Source: Thermogemmatispora aurantia (GTDB lineage: Bacteria; Chloroflexota; Ktedonobacteria; Ktedonobacterales; Ktedonobacteraceae). Taken from it: DNA of 64,000 nucleotides. A program made the position numbers and the translations under genes. The notes beneath the pieces are model-generated. The model was not told the origin of the DNA. It ran no database searches and saw only the letters and a program-made list of their open reading frames with translations. Location: NCBI RefSeq assembly GCF_008974285.1, contig NZ_BKZV01000001.1, positions 1,696,251 to 1,760,250 on the forward strand, written 5' to 3'. This document shows positions 51,180 through 60,704 of the stretch, piece after piece. Numbering within the stretch: position 1 is the first letter of the stretch; each line of letters opens with the position of its first letter.

Positions 51180-51487
51180 CTGCTCGCCCGGCTTGCATTG
51201 CCGAGGCAGCTGCGATGAGCAATGAAGGCGGGCGACCACCATTGATAAGACACAGGGACGAGGAGAGCCTGGGGGTTGAGAATGGGGAGCAGAATGTGCA
51301 CGACTCGGGAGTGAGGGGAGGAGGCAAGGACAAGACCGGAAGATGGACGACGAGCGGCGCCTCCGCGCGAAGGCGCGGAGGCGTGATTGTGATCCTCTCT
51401 GATTGTCCGCCCGCCGGTCATCAGATCAGAGGCTGCAAGCACAGGCATCTCGGTGGCGCCTGGACCGTTAAAGAAAGAACCAGGCAA
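51180..51487. other. Intergenic region between convergent genes
   Basis: About 308 bases between the zinc-ribbon gene (plus) and the L,D-transpeptidase gene (minus). Its only clear content is the hairpin at 51358-51383, which could stop transcription from both sides. Confidence 0.5.
51358..51383. terminator. 11-bp GC-rich perfect hairpin between convergent genes
   Basis: CGCCTCCGCGC and GCGCGGAGGCG pair exactly around the tetraloop GAAG. There is no strong T-run on either side, but the position between converging genes fits a shared terminator. Confidence 0.5.
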
Positions 51488-52267
51488 CTAATTCGACTTG
51501 ACGATGACCGTCGTCCCTACCGGCGCCCAGTTATAGAGCCAGGCCGCCGCCTTCACCGACATCTCCACACAGCCATGCGAACCCCAGGTCCAGCCGGCTA
51601 CAGGATCATAGTGCCAGCCATTTGTGCCGGGACCGAAGATTCCATGCCACCAGGCATCGTGGAGGAAGTAGCCACCCCAGTCGAATTCTAGCGCATAGTT
51701 AATGAACGTTGGCGGATAATAGTAGGGCGAGCCAGGAGGCCAGGGCGAATAGAAAGTTGTCGGGTGCAGCTTGCGGAGCACATGGAAGGTGCCCGTAGGC
51801 GTGGGTAGAGAGGGCCGCCCCGATGTAATCGCCGTATTGAAAACCTGCTTGCCATTGTCATAGGCATAGAGCCACTGCTTCGATAAGACAACCACAATTA
51901 CCTTACCGCTGCCATAAGGGCTGGCCTGGCTGCTGCTCTGCGCCTGGACAACTAGACCGCTATAGATGTAGAGTGGGGCACTATTGAGAGGGCTGATCCG
52001 ATACCAGTAGGGACTGCCCCAGACATTTTGTCCGGCAACGCTTGCATAGACTGTTACGCTCGTATTTGGTGCATAAACGCTTACAACTGCATATTGAGTG
52101 CTCGGGCCTCGACGCACATTCGACCAGTTAATAGTGATGCCCTTCCAGGAGGTTGCGGCCTGGGCGGTCGCACTGGTGCCGGGGAGGGGAGCAAATGAGA
52201 AGGTCAGTGCTACGAGGAAGGCGAGCAACATGATAAGAGCAATATGCTTCCGGGAAATTGCTCGCAT
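51488..52267 (-). CDS. Exported L,D-transpeptidase (YkuD) with SH3b-like domain
   Basis: The 259-residue protein has an N-terminal signal peptide (RAISRKHIALIMLLAFLVAL). An SH3b-like cell wall domain follows (about 40-110, WSNVRRGPSTQYAVV). The YkuD domain has the histidine in GYFLHDAWWHG and the catalytic WGSHGCVEMSVKAAAWLY (His, Gly, Cys). It makes 3-3 cross-links or anchors molecules in peptidoglycan outside the membrane. The start is ATG 52267: the GGAGG that serves it lies inside the alternative in-frame start at 52279. Confidence 0.92.
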   Translation of the reverse strand: MRAISRKHIALIMLLAFLVALTFSFAPLPGTSATAQAATSWKGITINWSNVRRGPSTQYAVVSVYAPNTSVTVYASVAGQNVWGSPYWYRISPLNSAPLYIYSGLVVQAQSSSQASPYGSGKVIVVVLSKQWLYAYDNGKQVFNTAITSGRPSLPTPTGTFHVLRKLHPTTFYSPWPPGSPYYYPPTFINYALEFDWGGYFLHDAWWHGIFGPGTNGWHYDPVAGWTWGSHGCVEMSVKAAAWLYNWAPVGTTVIVKSN

Positions 52268-52285
52268 CGTATCCTCCATATTTAA

Positions 52286-52338
52286 AGAGCAGCTGTGCTT
52301 GCTGCTCTCAGTATACGTGAAGAAAAGCTAGCAAGCAA
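52286..52338 (-). promoter_or_regulatory. Promoter of the L,D-transpeptidase gene with a hairpin over the transcription start
   Basis: TTGCTT (52338-52333), 17 bases and TATACT (52315-52310). AGAGCAGC and GCTGCTCT (52286-52293, 52301-52308) form a perfect 8-bp inverted repeat around 7 bases, covering the predicted start of transcription. Confidence 0.55.
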
Positions 52339-52479
52339 GAGTTAGTAGATCATCATGTATCAAAGTATTATGTAGCCGGTACCTTTTGGCCAAGGGCAAA
52401 TGAGCGCAGCAAGTAAGAAACTCGGGTATCTTTGAGAGAGACACGCCTCAGCGGGGAGAGAAGAACTGGCAACAAAGAA

Positions 52480-52500
52480 GGACGCCCAGTGCGGGCGTCC
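52480..52500 (-). terminator. Probable intrinsic terminator downstream of the uracil-DNA glycosylase gene
   Basis: GGACGCCC and GGGCGTCC pair exactly around a 5-base loop. On the minus strand the stem is followed by TTCTTTGTT. It is about 190 bases past the gene that ends at 52689; the stretch between holds nothing else visible. Confidence 0.6.
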
Positions 52501-52688
52501 CTGGCAGGCTGGTCCAACCAACCATCATCAACGAAGCAGAAAAAGAGGTCTTGCCAGGTCGCGAGCGTATCGTATGTGCAGCCGTGCTCTCTTTCTTCTC
52601 CAGTCACCGCCTCTTGCAGGCGATTCGCAGCCACAGAGAGCGGGTAGATAGAGCAGCCTGCGTCCGCCAAGCCAAGCCAACCCACCAG

Positions 52689-53336
52689 CTAAAAGAGCGA
52701 AAGCTGCTGAGGTGGCTCCTCTGGGGGATTGGCAGCCGGCGAGCTGGCGGAGCCGAGCTTCCCCTCGGCAGCCAGGCGTTCGGCCTCGGCCAATACCACC
52801 GGGATCTTCTTAAAGTCCTGGCGAATCGTCTCTTTCAAGCTTGCCTGATGGAGGCCAGCAGCCGGATGATACATCGCCATACAAATATAGCCGTCCTTCT
52901 TTTGAGCCTTGCCGTGAATCGCGCTAATCTTGGCTGAGCCAAAGAACTTGGCCATCGAGTAGCGTCCCAGTGTGACAATTAGCAGCGGCTTGATGGCAGC
53001 AATCTGGCGATCCAGATAATCGTTGCAGGCGCTGATCTCCTCGGGGAGGGGATCACGATTATTGGGAGGACGGCACTTCACCACATTGGTAATAAAGACA
53101 TCCGAGCGCTTGAGATTAATACTCTGCAGCAGCTCATCGAGGAACTGACCGGCAGGCCCCACAAAAGGCCTCCCCTGCTTATCCTCATGGTAACCTGGTC
53201 CTTCACCGATGAAGAGAATGCGAGCGTTCGGAGGACCTTCGCCTGGGACGGCCTTCGTGCGCCCTTTACAGAGGTCGCACTTAGTGCAGACAGAGACCTC
53301 CGCAGCTATCTCCCGTAGAATCTCCTCTGGCGACAT
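52689..53336 (-). CDS. Type 4 uracil-DNA glycosylase (iron-sulfur)
   Basis: This 215-residue family 4 UDG carries four cysteines for a 4Fe-4S cluster (CTKCDLC near residue 18, then VVKCRPPNNRDP and ISACNDYL), motif GEGPGYHEDKQGRPFVGPAG and the HP loop in MYHPAAGLHQ. It removes uracil from DNA. ATG 53336 is preferred to 53396 because AGAGGT lies 5 bases upstream and the family usually begins about 15 residues before the first Cys pair. The Ala/Glu-rich tail ends in QLSLF, a terminus resembling clamp-binding peptides of repair enzymes (inference). Confidence 0.93.
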   Translation of the reverse strand: MSPEEILREIAAEVSVCTKCDLCKGRTKAVPGEGPPNARILFIGEGPGYHEDKQGRPFVGPAGQFLDELLQSINLKRSDVFITNVVKCRPPNNRDPLPEEISACNDYLDRQIAAIKPLLIVTLGRYSMAKFFGSAKISAIHGKAQKKDGYICMAMYHPAAGLHQASLKETIRQDFKKIPVVLAEAERLAAEGKLGSASSPAANPPEEPPQQLSLF

Positions 53337-53879
53337 AGATACCTCTCTAGTAAGTTGCTCTGTTCTATCGGCGCAGGTCATTTTCTGGATTGGCAACCAT
53401 TATGGGATGTTTCAGCCCTCGCCGCAAGAGGCATAGGACCTGCAGGTACTCCCGGCGAAGACCAGCATTGAATGGCCTCGCGCATGACTAGCTGTGATGT
53501 AACAGGGCCAAAAGGAGGACGCCAGAGCCTGACGCTAGCCAGCATTCGATCGAGGTACGTACAGCAAGGAGGCGTCAGACCGCATGTCCTGGCTGTGGCT
53601 CGTCCGCTTACAGCGATCGTTCCTGCTCATCCTGGCAAGCCACGAGCCAGTTGCTCTGAACGGAGTCAGTGCAGCGAGCCAAAAGCAAAGAGGAGGGCAG
53701 CCTGCCGGCGGAATTTGCCTCCAGCGCGGCCCCCTCCTGCATCAGGCACTTGCAGCGTCTGTCTAGCAGCTATCCTATCCGCTCAAGTCTACTCAAGCGG
53801 TGCCTGCGCCACGACCGACGTCACACCGACACCGACACCGACTGATGCCAGGCCCTGGCTTCCTCACAGGCAGTGAGCG
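53337..53879. other. Intergenic region between the glycosylase gene and pnp
   Basis: About 540 bases with no credible gene. It includes a short tandem repeat (CACCGA units) near 53812-53830 and the small palindrome GCCAGGCCCTGGC near 53848-53860. No clear pnp terminator can be seen. Confidence 0.5.
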
Positions 53880-56306
53880 CTACCATCGGCGCTCGTTGGG
53901 GCGAGGGCCAAAGCCGCTGTCACGCCGCGGGCCACCAGAGCCGCGGCCAGAGCCACCAGAGCCACCCGGGCCCATCGGACGGCGCTGCCCGCCACTGAAG
54001 TTACCACTATTGTAGCCAGGTGAACGCCCGCCACCGCCGCGCTCCGAGTAGCCACCACGGTCGCGCCCACCGCCACCATAGCCGACATTGCGTCCAGGGG
54101 CTGCCAGATCGCGGTCGCGCCCACCTCCATAGCCACCGCCACGACCTGAGCCACCACGGTCGCGCCCGCCACGGCTAGCAGCGCGATCGCTATCCAGCTC
54201 GGCCTGCGAAGGCAGTTCACCGCTGAGAGCCGCACGGCGCGAGAGATTGATGCGCCCCTGCGAATCGACCTCAATGACCATCACTGTGATCTCATCGCCC
54301 ACCGAAACCACATCCTCGGGACGCGACACCTGATAATCGGCGAGCTGCGAGGTACGGACCAGGCCTTCCTTGCCGGGCAGAATCTCGACAAAGGCTCCGA
54401 AGTCGACCAGGCGGCGCACCGTCCCCGTATAGATGCGACCGACCTCCACCTCCTCGGTCAGAGCGCGGATGGCATCCATCGCCTGCTGCATCGCCTCGCT
54501 GGAAGTGGCCGCGATATTGACCGTCCCGTCGTCCTCAATATCGATCTTGGCGCCGGTCTCATCCTGGATCTTGCGCACCGTTTTACCGCCGGGGCCGATC
54601 ACCGCACCAATCTTATCAGGATTGATCTTCATGGTCTGGATGCGTGGAGCGAAGACCGACAGCTCCGGACGCGGAGCATCGAGGGCATCGAGCATCTTCT
54701 CCATGATATACATGCGGCCCTCGCGTGCCTGCTCCAGGGCCTTGGCCATGATATCGTAGCTGATGCCCTTGACCTTGATATCCATCTGGAGGGCCGTCAC
54801 GCCATCGGCGGTGCCGGCGACCTTGAAGTCCATATCTCCCAGGGCATCCTCGATCCCCTGAATATCGCTCAGCACAGCCCACTTGCCGGCGCGCTCGCCC
54901 TCGCCCGTTACCAGTCCCATCGCCACCCCGGCCACCGGTGCATGGATGGGAACACCGGCATCCATCAAAGCCAGCGTCGTTCCGCAGACTGACCCCATCG
55001 AGGTTGAGCCATTGGACGAGAGCACATCAGAGACGGCGCGGATCGTGTAGGGGAACTCCTCCTGCGAGGGGATCACCGCCAGCAGAGCGCGCTCCGCTAA
55101 GGCTCCGTGACCAATTTCGCGGCGGCCTGGGCCGCGCAGCGGTCTGGTTTCACCGGTCGAGAAGGGTGGGAAATTGTAGTGATGCATAAAGCGCTTGCTT
55201 TCGCTGGGGGTCAGACCGTCAAGGATCTGCTCCTCACCTGGCGAGCCAAGCGTCACCACACTCAGCACCTGGGTCTGACCACGCGTAAAGAGGGCCGAGC
55301 CATGCGTGCGCGGCAGCAGACCAACCTCGCAGGTAATTGGGCGGATCGTCTTCAGATCGCGACCATCGGGCCTGATCCCATAGTCCAGAATCTGGTTGCG
55401 CACATAGGTCTTCAGCTCCTTCTCGTAGAAGGCCATAATCTCCTTCAAACGATCGGGATACTGTGCTCCAAGCGTCTGCACCAGTTCGTTCTGGACCACG
55501 GTCAACGCCGCCGAACGGGCTGTCTTATCGGGGTGGTTCACCGCCTGCTCCAGACGCGGCTGCACGAACTCGGCCACCTGGCGCTGCAGTTCCTCATCGA
55601 CAGGAGGTGTCTCAAAGGGCCGCTTGGCCACATTCACCGCCTGCATGAGCTTCTCTTGCATCTTAATAATATCCTGCAGCGCCTCCTGGCCCCGGATCAC
55701 CGCCTCCAGCATGATATCTTCGGGCAACTCCTTAGCCCCAGCCTCGACCATCATCACTGCATCCGCCGTGCCAGCTACCACCAGATCGAGGCGACTGCGA
55801 TCCATCTGGGACTCCAGCGGATTGATCACCAGCTCGTTGTCGATGTAGCCCACGCGCACCGCACCAACTGGGCCAGCGAACGGGATGTCGGAGATACAGA
55901 GGGCAGCCGAGGCACCGATGATCCCCAACACATCGGGATCATTCTCCTGATCTACAGAGAGTACAGTGATAATAATCTGCACATCGTTGCGGTATCCTTT
56001 CGGGAAGAGGGGGCGAAGAGGGCGGTCAGCGAGGCGGCAGGCAAGAATGGCGTGCTCGGAAGCCCGCCCCTCGCGCTTAATAAACCCGCCGGGGATCTTA
56101 CCGGCGGCATACATACGCTCTTCAACGTCAACGGTCAATGGAAAAAAATCAATGCCTTCACGAGGCTCTTCACTGGCTACGGCGGTCGCCAGGATCACAG
56201 TATCGCCATAGCGCAACAGGACTGCGCCATTGGCCTGCTCAGCTACTCGTCCCGTTTCAATGCTCATGACGCGACCGCCAATGACAGCTTCTTGACGATG
56301 GATCAT
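53880..56306 (-). CDS. pnp: Polyribonucleotide nucleotidyltransferase (PNPase) with RGG-like disordered tail
   Basis: The 808-residue protein has two RNase PH domains (the second with [20 protein letters not shown] and [20 protein letters not shown]), a KH domain ([20 protein letters not shown]) and an S1 domain ([20 protein letters not shown]). It degrades RNA 3' to 5' using phosphate. The last 110 or so residues are unusual: Gly/Arg/Tyr/Ser-rich with repeated RGG, GRGG and GYGGG units, resembling eukaryotic RGG boxes and not found in typical PNPases. GGAGGAACT precedes ATG 56306. Confidence 0.96.
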   Translation of the reverse strand: MIHRQEAVIGGRVMSIETGRVAEQANGAVLLRYGDTVILATAVASEEPREGIDFFPLTVDVEERMYAAGKIPGGFIKREGRASEHAILACRLADRPLRPLFPKGYRNDVQIIITVLSVDQENDPDVLGIIGASAALCISDIPFAGPVGAVRVGYIDNELVINPLESQMDRSRLDLVVAGTADAVMMVEAGAKELPEDIMLEAVIRGQEALQDIIKMQEKLMQAVNVAKRPFETPPVDEELQRQVAEFVQPRLEQAVNHPDKTARSAALTVVQNELVQTLGAQYPDRLKEIMAFYEKELKTYVRNQILDYGIRPDGRDLKTIRPITCEVGLLPRTHGSALFTRGQTQVLSVVTLGSPGEEQILDGLTPSESKRFMHHYNFPPFSTGETRPLRGPGRREIGHGALAERALLAVIPSQEEFPYTIRAVSDVLSSNGSTSMGSVCGTTLALMDAGVPIHAPVAGVAMGLVTGEGERAGKWAVLSDIQGIEDALGDMDFKVAGTADGVTALQMDIKVKGISYDIMAKALEQAREGRMYIMEKMLDALDAPRPELSVFAPRIQTMKINPDKIGAVIGPGGKTVRKIQDETGAKIDIEDDGTVNIAATSSEAMQQAMDAIRALTEEVEVGRIYTGTVRRLVDFGAFVEILPGKEGLVRTSQLADYQVSRPEDVVSVGDEITVMVIEVDSQGRINLSRRAALSGELPSQAELDSDRAASRGGRDRGGSGRGGGYGGGRDRDLAAPGRNVGYGGGGRDRGGYSERGGGGRSPGYNSGNFSGGQRRPMGPGGSGGSGRGSGGPRRDSGFGPRPNERRW

Positions 56307-57428
56307 AGTTCCTCCGACTACTATACACCCCTTGGCTGGACCGTAGACCTGGAAACTCTCCTTGCTTCACGGGGACGTAACGGGGTGCTTGTGAACAGAC
56401 AACTGACCGACTACTACTACTACTTCTACTCTTGCTCGCAACGATAACCTGAATAAGATCCCCTGCCTCTGCTCTTTCTTGACTGGCTGTCTGACTGACT
56501 TCCTTCCGAACCGCTACAACAAGCGAGCGAGTAAGAAGAAGGAATGAAACCGCGCTGCTTTCAGCCCCTTACTGGAAAACCCTCATACGAATACGACCGC
56601 GCGATCATCAACCGTCCGATCGCTGGTCATTCACTCAAGATGCGCAGATTAGCGATTCACTGTGCCTTCTCTCTGTCAGTAGCTGTGCCACTCTGGCCTG
56701 CCAGCGCTCCTCTGGCTGACTGACAGGCTGCCGACGTTCTACTCCTGACCAGGTCCATAGCAAGCGGAGGGCGCTGTGCCTGGTGGAAAGGAGGTTCTGC
56801 CGCCTTCTTGCGTTCTTTATTCTCTCTTCGGCCAGGCGAGACGGGACAAAACGGATCTTCTGTTACCTTGCTTCCTCACTCACTTAACTCACTTACTCAC
56901 GCCGACTGATTCTCCGCCTGGCTGGCTGTGCACAGGCTGCAGTCTCGCCCCCTGGATTGGGCAAGACTCAGGAACGATCGCCCATGATCTCGGGCAAACA
57001 ACATACATAACGTAGTCTTCAGTACTACGTATAGCCCATCACGCGCAAGTGTGAGAAACGAGCCACTCTTACGCTTGTCCGGCCTATGCCCAGGTGAGCA
57101 GGCCATCCGGGCGCCTGGACTCTCATCCTGGCGGGCGAGGCGCTTGCTGGCCATCTCACTCCTCCAGCGGCTCTGCTCAGGCTGGCTCTCCAGCCAGGAG
57201 GCGCGCCACTGGACTCGTAACGCAGGACCTCGTGCCCGTGGCCACCCAGCGAGCGGTCGGCAAGCGTTACATGAGATAGCACTCCTCCTCTCTTCCTTCC
57301 TGCTTGCTTTTGCTTCCACTCTCACCCTTAGACCACAGAGGGGCGTCCGCGAGGCGAGTTAGCGGAGGAGGAGCCAGGAACCATGCCGACCGATCGCTTG
57401 CCAGATAGCCGGGTCCTGCTTTCGTGCC
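56307..57428. other. 1.1-kb gene-poor region between rpsO and pnp
   Basis: Long for a stretch between genes often found close together. No open frame has protein-like composition and a start site. Seen: (TAC)n-type short repeat at about 56411-56431, and an inverted repeat ACGTAGT/ACTACGT at 57010-57030. No known RNA was recognised. A small RNA or pnp leader regulation could be hidden here. Confidence 0.5.
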
Positions 57429-57698
57429 TTAGTGGCGCAGACCGAGCTTGGCAATCAGCGCCCGATAGCGCTCCGGGCTTTTGCGGCTCAGGTAAGCAAG
57501 CAAACGACGCCGCTGACCCACCAGCATCATCAGGCCGCGACGGGAATGAAAATCATGCTTATGAATCTTCAGATGCTCGGTCAGCTGATTGATACGTGCC
57601 GTCAGCAGCGAGACCTGCACCTCAGGCGAGCCGGTATCGGCCTCGTGGATACGAGACGAAGCGATAATGTCAGTTTTATCCTCGCGAGTCAATGCCAC
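57429..57698 (-). CDS. rpsO: 30S ribosomal protein S15
   Basis: Exactly 89 residues from GTG 57698, the canonical length. The frame reads [20 protein letters not shown], then [22 protein letters not shown] and [21 protein letters not shown]15 binds 16S rRNA helices 20-22 early in assembly. The GTG start is chosen by homology, by size and by the AGGAGGTGA 8 bases upstream. The frame extends further upstream but that part is leader, not protein. Confidence 0.96.
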   Translation of the reverse strand: MALTREDKTDIIASSRIHEADTGSPEVQVSLLTARINQLTEHLKIHKHDFHSRRGLMMLVGQRRRLLAYLSRKSPERYRALIAKLGLRH

Positions 57699-57706
57699 CC
57701 TCTGTT

Positions 57707-57731
57707 TCACCTCCTCATCAGGCTCAGGTGA
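57707..57731 (-). promoter_or_regulatory. Hairpin sequestering the rpsO ribosome binding site
   Basis: In the leader RNA, TCACCT (57731-57726) can pair with AGGTGA (57712-57707), which is part of the AGGAGGTGA site, with a 13-base loop. A second stem GAGAGG/CCTCTC lies further upstream. This is a candidate S15 autoregulatory leader. Confidence 0.55.
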
Positions 57732-57814
57732 GATGACCAAACTTTTAGCGGGTTTGAGAGGATGCTCTGACGAGCGCCTCTCAGCCTGAGTAGTCCTGGA
57801 TGATACACCCATGC

Positions 57815-57823
57815 ATTATATCA
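57815..57823 (-). promoter_or_regulatory. Extended -10 promoter of rpsO
   Basis: TG A TATAAT (57823-57815), with TAGACG as -35 at 17 bases. It predicts a leader of about 110 bases. Confidence 0.65.
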
Positions 57824-57923
57824 CGCTAGTTTGTCAGCGTCTAGATGGCTCTGACGCTTGCTGCCGTGAGAGGTTCGCCTGGCTGTCAGGCTCTTCCGCC
57901 AGCCTAGAGCGGTGTTCCGAGAT

Positions 57924-57980
57924 TGCTGAGAGGACAAGAGCCGCTCAGCGGCTCCGCTCGCGGGCCGCGAGCGGGGAGCC
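57924..57980 (-). terminator. GC-rich tandem hairpins downstream of rplL
   Basis: On the minus strand a large stem (CCGCTCGCGG/CCGCGAGCGG extended by GGCTCC/GGAGCC with bulges, 57980-57950) is followed by a second small stem AGCCGC/GCGGCT and then pyrimidine-rich CTTGTCCTCTC. It is a probable terminator of the rplJL message, about 170 bases after rplL. Confidence 0.5.
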
Positions 57981-58151
57981 GGGCCAGGTTACTGTTATTT
58001 ACTGTCATATTCTGCCCAAGACAACAGTGCAGCAGCAGCAGCCATTAGAGCAGCCAGGAGAGGGGCGCTCACCACAGCGGCAGGCCGCATGACGCGGGTT
58101 GCCTGGCGGGGCGTCCTCTCCTGACCTGACGAGGCGTGGAGCCAGCGAGTC

Positions 58152-58538
58152 TTACTTGATGGTGACCTTGGCACCCACTTCCTGCAGCTTGGCCGCGATC
58201 TGTTGGGCCTCCTCCTTGGAGACGCCCTCCTTGACCGGCTTGGGGGCGCTCTCGACCAGCTCCTTGGCCTCCTTGAGGCCGAGGTTGGTCAGCTCGCGCA
58301 CCACCTTGATGACCTTGATCTTCTCGGCGCCAACCTCGCTCAGGATGACATCGAACTCGGTCTTCTCTTCCTGCTGGGCCGCGGGGGCCGCCTCAGCAGG
58401 AGCCGCCGCCGCGGGGGCCGCAGCTACGGCGACCGGGGCCGCGCTGACCCCCCACTTCTCCTGAAGCTGCTTGGTCAGCTCAACGAGTTCCAGAACGTTC
58501 AGCTTTTCAATTTCTGCAATGATGCTCTCAACGGACAT
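58152..58538 (-). CDS. rplL: 50S ribosomal protein L7/L12
   Basis: The 128-residue protein has the N-terminal dimerisation helix ([20 protein letters not shown]), an Ala-rich hinge ([20 protein letters not shown]) and the globular C-terminal domain with [20 protein letters not shown] and [12 protein letters not shown], which recruits translation GTPases. GAGGAGG precedes the ATG. It is 68 bases after rplJ. rpoB does not follow. Confidence 0.97.
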   Translation of the reverse strand: MSVESIIAEIEKLNVLELVELTKQLQEKWGVSAAPVAVAAAPAAAAPAEAAPAAQQEEKTEFDVILSEVGAEKIKVIKVVRELTNLGLKEAKELVESAPKPVKEGVSKEEAQQIAAKLQEVGAKVTIK

Positions 58539-58606
58539 GGAGCAACCTCCTCGGATGCGTATGGTCTTGTGATAGACAGACTAAGCAAAACTCAACATAC
58601 GTGGCA

Positions 58607-59152
58607 TTACTCAGACTGCGCCTGCTGTTGCTGCTGTAACTGCTCAGCACGCGCCTGCAGAACGTAGCAGAGGTCGCGTAAGGGAGCAGTCAAGAGGCTA
58701 TAGGTTGTAGACAGTGGTCCTTGCAGACCACCAACCAGCTGGGCCTGAGCCGAAGGCTTGCCGCCGCTGATCTTGGCCAGGGCCTCGACGCGCTCCGGCG
58801 TCAGCGAGCGCCCTCCCAGAATTGCCGCCTTGAGCACCACCATGTTCGAGTTCTGCAAGGAATCGACGATTGCCTTGGCGGCTGCCACTTCATCATCGTA
58901 GCCAAAGGCCACGGTTGTCTGGCCGTGAAAGATGTTCGGATCAACGTCCGCCAGCTGATTGCGCTGGGCGGCGAGACGCAGCAGGGTGTTTTTGGCCACC
59001 TGCACCTCGACATTCATCGGGCGCACCTTGCTGCGCAGCTCGTTCATCTCCTTGACCGAAAGTCCCTGCGTCTGAATCAGGATAGCGATGCGCGAGCGCG
59101 CCAGCTTCTCAGCCAGTTCTTCGATCTTTGCCGCCTTTGCCGGTGTAGGCAT
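58607..59152 (-). CDS. rplJ: 50S ribosomal protein L10
   Basis: 181 residues from ATG 59152, which follows AAGGAGG. MPTPAKAAKIEELAEKLARS, then KVRPMNVEVQVAKNTLLRLA and QLVGGLQGPLSTTY are typical of L10. It forms the stalk base and binds L7/L12 dimers through its C-terminal helix, here ending in a Gln-rich stretch. The open frame continues upstream to 59311 but that part is leader. Expression is probably controlled by the leader at 59153-59868. Confidence 0.96.
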   Translation of the reverse strand: MPTPAKAAKIEELAEKLARSRIAILIQTQGLSVKEMNELRSKVRPMNVEVQVAKNTLLRLAAQRNQLADVDPNIFHGQTTVAFGYDDEVAAAKAIVDSLQNSNMVVLKAAILGGRSLTPERVEALAKISGGKPSAQAQLVGGLQGPLSTTYSLLTAPLRDLCYVLQARAEQLQQQQQAQSE

Positions 59153-59510
59153 TCCACGCTCCCCTCCTTTCTTTTTAGTTTGTCGTCTTTTCCTCTCGCT
59201 TGAGAGAAGAAAGCCGCTTGCCGCTCCGCTCTTCCCTCCCTGCAGGTAAGGAGAGGCACTTAGCGCCCTGAGCAGAGCAGGCCCGGACAGTACGCTGTCG
59301 ATGACAGGCAAGTACGCACCGAGAGCAGGTCAGCAGGAGAAGGCTCCCCTCTCCAACTGGCCCCGAGCCAGCCCCGTCCGTGGCCTGGCCTGTCAGCGGA
59401 GGAAGCGGGCCTCAGTCGGCAGGCTATCCACGCGCTATGGGGATCAGCACGTACCTCAGCTGCTGACCAGTTAACAACAACAAGCCGACATGACTCTTCC
59501 GGGAGCGCAA

Positions 59511-59543
59511 GAAAAAGGGCCTTCAGTGCGACACCGAAGGCCC
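59511..59543 (-). terminator. Strong intrinsic terminator or attenuator in the rplJ leader
   Basis: On the minus strand, 12 pairs (GGGCCTTCGGTG with CACTGAAGGCCC, one G-U) close a 3-base loop TCG and are followed at once by TTTTTC. It lies between the rplJ promoter and rplJ, so it can only be a read-through-controlled attenuator for that transcript. Confidence 0.8.
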
Positions 59544-59756
59544 GGAGGCAAGCTTACGTTGGTAGCAGTAGCGGTGGATGGATCGCAGATGTGCGTAGTG
59601 CATAGAGAGCGCGGAGGCGGCCCGCTCAGTGCTAGGCAGCCAACACGGCATAGGACACACGCTGTCTTGCAATCCTTCCCCCTTTGCTCTGCCCTGCCTT
59701 GCGAAGGCTTTGCCGGCCATATAGCAGCCAGAAGCAGAGCAGGCTCCTCGGCAAGC

Positions 59757-59774
59757 TGATACCGTACGGTATCA
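59757..59774. promoter_or_regulatory. 18-bp perfect palindrome downstream of the rplJ promoter
   Basis: TGATACCGTACGGTATCA is exactly symmetric. It lies about 60-75 bases after the predicted transcription start, so it may be an operator or, as RNA, a 7-bp hairpin in the leader. Confidence 0.6.
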
Positions 59775-59838
59775 TTTACATGCCCCGGGCATACTTGCTG
59801 TCTTCGGTCGCAAAGGTTAAAGGTTACAGGCTGTTCAG

Positions 59839-59868
59839 ATTATAGGCAAGAGAGGGGCACACCGTCAA
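59839..59868 (-). promoter_or_regulatory. Promoter of rplJ-rplL
   Basis: TTGACG (59868-59863), 18 bases and a perfect TATAAT (59844-59839). Transcription would start near 59832, giving a leader of about 680 bases before rplJ. The rest of 59153-59996 holds no gene. Confidence 0.7.
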
Positions 59869-59996
59869 GCTACAGCCGTGAGAGAAGGCGGGCGCAGGCC
59901 CCTCCTTTCTACGGCACTCACAAGGCCATTCCTGCCAGTGAAGTGGAGAGAGAAACGCATTGCTCACGGCGGCCTCGTCTCTGAGTTTCTGCCAGG

Positions 59997-60704
59997 CTAG
60001 GCGCGCAACGAGAGAGCCGACTGAAGATCCAGCGGCACCCCGGGCGACATTGTTGAAGCCAGGACGACGTTGCGAATGTAGGCACCTTTGGAGCTGGCCG
60101 GCTTGGCGCGCATCACCGCATCGATAATGGCCGCCAGATTTGAGAGCAGGGCCTCATCGCTAAAAGAGAGCTTGCCCGCCGGCACATGTAGCAGCCCCGT
60201 GCGATCAACGCGGAACTCCACACGCCCGGCCTTCGCCTCCCGTACGGCGCGGGCCACATCCATCGTGACTGTGCCTGTTTTGGGATTGGGCATTAAGCCC
60301 CGAGGGCCAAGTTTCCTACCGAGCCGGCCTATCTTCGGCATGACATCCGGCGTCGCGATCGCCACATCGAAGCCCAGCCAGTCATTTTCAATTTGCTTGA
60401 TCAAATCATCGAGGCCGACAAAGTCGGCGCCGGCGGCCTCGGCTTCGCGAGCCTTCTCGCCTTGAGCAAAGACCAGGACCTTGACCTCTTTGCCGGTACC
60501 CGCTGGCAGCAAGGCCACGCCGCGCACCATCTGATCAGCGTGCCGCGGGTCAACCCCCAGGCGCATGTGTATTTCAAGGGTTGGATCAAACTTGACGTAA
60601 TTCATCTTCTTGAGCAGAGAAACGGCCTCTTGAGGCTGATAGAGCTTTCCCGGCTCAAGTAACTTCAAGGCTTCAAGATATTTCTTTCCGTGTTTCTTTG
60701 GCAT
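59997..60704 (-). CDS. rplA: 50S ribosomal protein L1
   Basis: The 235-residue protein begins [20 protein letters not shown] and contains [17 protein letters not shown], the L1 signature, and [17 protein letters not shown]. It binds 23S rRNA at the L1 stalk and often represses its own operon. AAGGAGGG precedes the ATG. It lies 262 bases after rplK; no terminator is seen in that gap. Confidence 0.97.
   Translation of the reverse strand: MPKKHGKKYLEALKLLEPGKLYQPQEAVSLLKKMNYVKFDPTLEIHMRLGVDPRHADQMVRGVALLPAGTGKEVKVLVFAQGEKAREAEAAGADFVGLDDLIKQIENDWLGFDVAIATPDVMPKIGRLGRKLGPRGLMPNPKTGTVTMDVARAVREAKAGRVEFRVDRTGLLHVPAGKLSFSDEALLSNLAAIIDAVMRAKPASSKGAYIRNVVLASTMSPGVPLDLQSALSLRA

Noticed and set aside
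55107..56447. 446-residue plus-strand open frame opposite pnp
   Set aside because: Antisense to well-conserved PNPase domains; its composition matches reverse-strand artefacts.
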